DNA from: Arenibacter sp. F20364
GTDB lineage: Bacteria > Bacteroidota > Bacteroidia > Flavobacteriales > Flavobacteriaceae
Direction of reading: 5' to 3'
Assembly (NCBI RefSeq): GCF_023015905.1
Contig: NZ_JALKBD010000024.1
Coordinates: forward strand, 1 to 64,000
DNA length: 64,000 bases
Shown here: one piece after another, positions 61,996-64,000 of the stretch
Layout of the letters: every line of letters starts with the position of its first letter
Position numbering within the stretch: the stretch's first letter is position 1
Made by a program: the position numbers and the translations under genes
The notes under the pieces: generated by a model
Databases searched by the model: none
What the model was told of the DNA's origin: nothing
The model's input: only the letters and a program-made list of their open reading frames with translations

Positions 61996-64000
61996 CTATC
62001 TAATCGTATAACCTTCATATGTATTCATCACCCCGTTTACTACCGTAGCCAATGCGGCCAACTTCACCGGGTCTATACCTGCCCTTACTTCAGAGCTTCC
62101 TATATTGGTATACCCTATGGCGTCTTCCTTGGCTTTGGAAAAACGCTCCAATTCCTCCTTATGGAATTTGCTTAAAACCCCTAGTTCACTATCATTGGGA
62201 TTTCTGCCGGTACACATAACAAATGCTTTTTGCAATTGGGCATCTACATCCCCACTATAATTTTCAATTAAATTTTCTGCCACTACCCTAGAAGCTTCCA
62301 AATACTGGGGATCATTAAGAAGAACCAATGCCTGTAACGGGGTACTCGTCTGCCTCCGTTTTACAGTACAGACCCCTCTTTCGCCAACATCAAAAATCAA
62401 CATGGATGGCGGAGCCGATGTTCTTTTCCATATGGTATACAGACTCCTCCTATATAACCCTTCCCCGGGTTCCTGTAGATATTTATACCGCCATGGTTTG
62501 TTGCTTATTTCGTCCCAAAGTCCCTCCGGTTGATACGGATAAACACTTGGACCACCTATTTTGGGGGATAAAAGACCACTCATGGCCAACGCATTGTCCC
62601 GAACCATTTCGGCAGTCATCCGAAAACTCGGCCCCCGTGCCAGCAATGCATTTACTTTATCCCTTTCTATAAGCTCCTGGGTTAATTTGGAGCTTTGCTG
62701 ATAGGTTGCCGACATCACAATTAATTTGTTCATAGCCTTTATGTCCCATCCCGATTCCACAAATTTAACCGCCAACCAATCCAACAATTTTGGATGCGAC
62801 GGCAAATTGCCCTGATTTCCAAAATCATCCGATGACGATACCAATCCCGTCCCAAAATGCATCTGCCACAATCTATTTACATAGACCCGGGCAGTTAGGG
62901 GATTATTTTCATCAAACAACCATTTAACAAGGCCCAGTCTATTCTTGGGCAGACTATCGCTAAAAGGGAGTACAACTTCAGGCACATTTGGATACACCTC
63001 CGCTCCATGGGAATCGTAAACCCCTCTATCCAAGACATAAGTGGGGCGAGGTTCAGGCAAATCTCCCATGACCATAATTTCCGAAATAGTATCGATCACC
63101 TTATTTTTCTTCCTGTTTAACTCGCGAATATTTTCCTTTACCTTCTCAAGTACACTATTCTCCCGCAAGGAATAATGGGATTTTAAAAGGGACCTATTCC
63201 TAGTGCTGGAACTATTATTAATAATTTCTGATAGGGCACTGGAATCATAACCATAACTTACTTCCAATGCAGAAAGTTCGGCATTGTGAATTTTAAGCTC
63301 ATCGATACCTCCATTGATAAAGGTCTTCATATGATTCCTGACTCCCATTCCGAAACCATTGAACCCATAGGTATGCAGATCCGGCTTAAACAATATGGAC
63401 TTATAAAGATGGTCTATTTCTACCTCTACCGGTATTTCTTTGCCGTTGAGATACATATGAAGTCCGTTTGCTTTCCCCAGTCCATCGTAGGTCACTGCAA
63501 TATTTGTCCATTCCTTTACCGGTATTTCCTCTTTGGCCTTAATCTGGATGGCATTGGTTGGCCAAGAAAATGCCATAATAAACTTTGGGCGGTTGTTTTC
63601 CAAGAACATAGAGTACCCTTTTAAGCCCAATCGTAAGTCTTCACAATGATAAAATAAGGCAGCGTCGTCGTATTGGGTATCCGGATACACACTCAAGGAA
63701 ATAGAAAAGGGATCGGTCTGGTCAAACCATCCTACCTTCTCCGGCAAGCTAATAGATGTAAAATCATTCAAGAATATACCATTGTTCTTGGCAGCTTTTT
63801 TTATATTTGGTTCATTGATAACCGCAGGACCAGAACCAAGTACCCTATTTGGACTGACGTACTTTTTATTTCCTTTTTCCACGAAAGAATCAAAAGGATA
63901 ATAGGCCCCGAGACTTTTGGAATAATTATTTTCAATTGAATTTCTTATTTCAGACGGATTTGCCGACCACTTTTTGAACCCCTCCGGTTCCGAGGATTTC
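61996..64000 (-). CDS. DUF1549/DUF1553 protein with an internal LamG-like domain (partial, runs off the right edge)
   Basis: The frame is open to the window end, so the N-terminus is missing and an apparent GTG near 63882 is not the real start. The visible C-terminal part has a LamG-like domain (residues with DPFSISLSVYPDTQYDDAALFYH and WTNIAVTYDGLGKANGLHMY), then the DUF1553 part: NPLTARVYVNRLWQMHFGTG, LPSHPKLLDWLAVKFVESGW and RRSLYTIWKRTSAPPSMLIF. The insertion of a carbohydrate-binding fold suggests polysaccharide substrates. The full protein would also carry a cytochrome c-type N-terminal domain in most relatives. Confidence 0.85.
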   Translation of the reverse strand, partial: KSSEPEGFKKWSANPSEIRNSIENNYSKSLGAYYPFDSFVEKGNKKYVSPNRVLGSGPAVINEPNIKKAAKNNGIFLNDFTSISLPEKVGWFDQTDPFSISLSVYPDTQYDDAALFYHCEDLRLGLKGYSMFLENNRPKFIMAFSWPTNAIQIKAKEEIPVKEWTNIAVTYDGLGKANGLHMYLNGKEIPVEVEIDHLYKSILFKPDLHTYGFNGFGMGVRNHMKTFINGGIDELKIHNAELSALEVSYGYDSSALSEIINNSSSTRNRSLLKSHYSLRENSVLEKVKENIRELNRKKNKVIDTISEIMVMGDLPEPRPTYVLDRGVYDSHGAEVYPNVPEVVLPFSDSLPKNRLGLVKWLFDENNPLTARVYVNRLWQMHFGTGLVSSSDDFGNQGNLPSHPKLLDWLAVKFVESGWDIKAMNKLIVMSATYQQSSKLTQELIERDKVNALLARGPSFRMTAEMVRDNALAMSGLLSPKIGGPSVYPYQPEGLWDEISNKPWRYKYLQEPGEGLYRRSLYTIWKRTSAPPSMLIFDVGERGVCTVKRRQTSTPLQALVLLNDPQYLEASRVVAENLIENYSGDVDAQLQKAFVMCTGRNPNDSELGVLSKFHKEELERFSKAKEDAIGYTNIGSSEVRAGIDPVKLAALATVVNGVMNTYEGYTIR

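Noticed and set aside
1-64000. CRISPR arrays, ribosomal RNA genes, integrase or a complete transposase gene
   Set aside because: I saw no evenly spaced repeat-spacer series, no rRNA and no tyrosine or serine integrase motif; only the terminal repeats of one insertion sequence are present.

Overview
The window looks like a chromosome segment from a marine Flavobacteriaceae-type Bacteroidota (Maribacter, Zobellia or Arenibacter relatives are plausible). The evidence is TAnnTTTG-type promoter boxes, scarce Shine-Dalgarno sequences, Bacteroidota-type mobilisation genes (TraG-like, BfmA-like, RteC), NhaD, GltBD, and a DUF1501/DUF1553 cluster typical of marine flavobacteria. The genus cannot be read from the sequence alone.

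Left part (1-8.2 kb): a CBASS-type anti-phage operon on the minus strand has a LexA/S24-like regulator, a CD-NTase, and an E2-domain Cap2-like gene broken by what looks like the end of an IS21-family element at the window edge. Next is a single 4.5 kb gene for a giant tyrosinase-fold copper protein, with related degenerate repeats on both sides.

Metal-resistance block (8.2-24.8 kb, plus strand): two heavy-metal efflux modules. The first has a small periplasmic protein, a CusA-type RND pump fused to its TolC-like channel, an adaptor, a PII-like protein, a Fur-family repressor, a STAS-like protein and a P1B-type ATPase. The second has a His-rich protein, a TolC-like channel, a His-rich lipoprotein, an adaptor and a CzcA-type pump. 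Two matching Fur-type boxes suggest self-regulation of the first module.

Mobilisation module (25.1-35.5 kb, minus strand): phospholipase D-like protein, TraG/VirD4 coupling protein, DUF5712-like relaxase, BfmA-like protein, RadC, DUF6876-like protein, SSB, a degenerate exonuclease-fold protein, a DnaC/IstB-like ATPase, a replication-type protein, a small HTH protein and RteC. This is the regulatory and mobilisation part of an integrative conjugative or mobilisable element. No integrase is in the window.

Peptide-export cassette (35.7-43.5 kb, minus strand): a C39-peptidase ABC exporter, an HlyD-type adaptor, a membrane sensor with periplasmic TPRs and a cytoplasmic AraC domain, a previously hidden 41-residue precursor with a double-glycine leader, and a lipoprotein prolyl-oligopeptidase. 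An exact 13-bp motif (TTTATAAATGACG) lies upstream of the exporter operon, upstream of the precursor gene, and twice as an inverted pair upstream of rteC. This suggests, as inference only, a secreted-peptide signalling circuit wired to the transfer regulator of the neighbouring mobile element. It is the most novel candidate system here.

Right part (44-64 kb): probable core chromosome starting at a tRNA-Val gene, with folC, a TonB/ExbD/ExbB operon, an NhaD antiporter, glutamate-family dehydrogenase, acyl-CoA dehydrogenase, gltB-gltD, then a cytochrome c/LRR, beta-propeller, DUF1501 and DUF1553 cluster that runs off the right edge.
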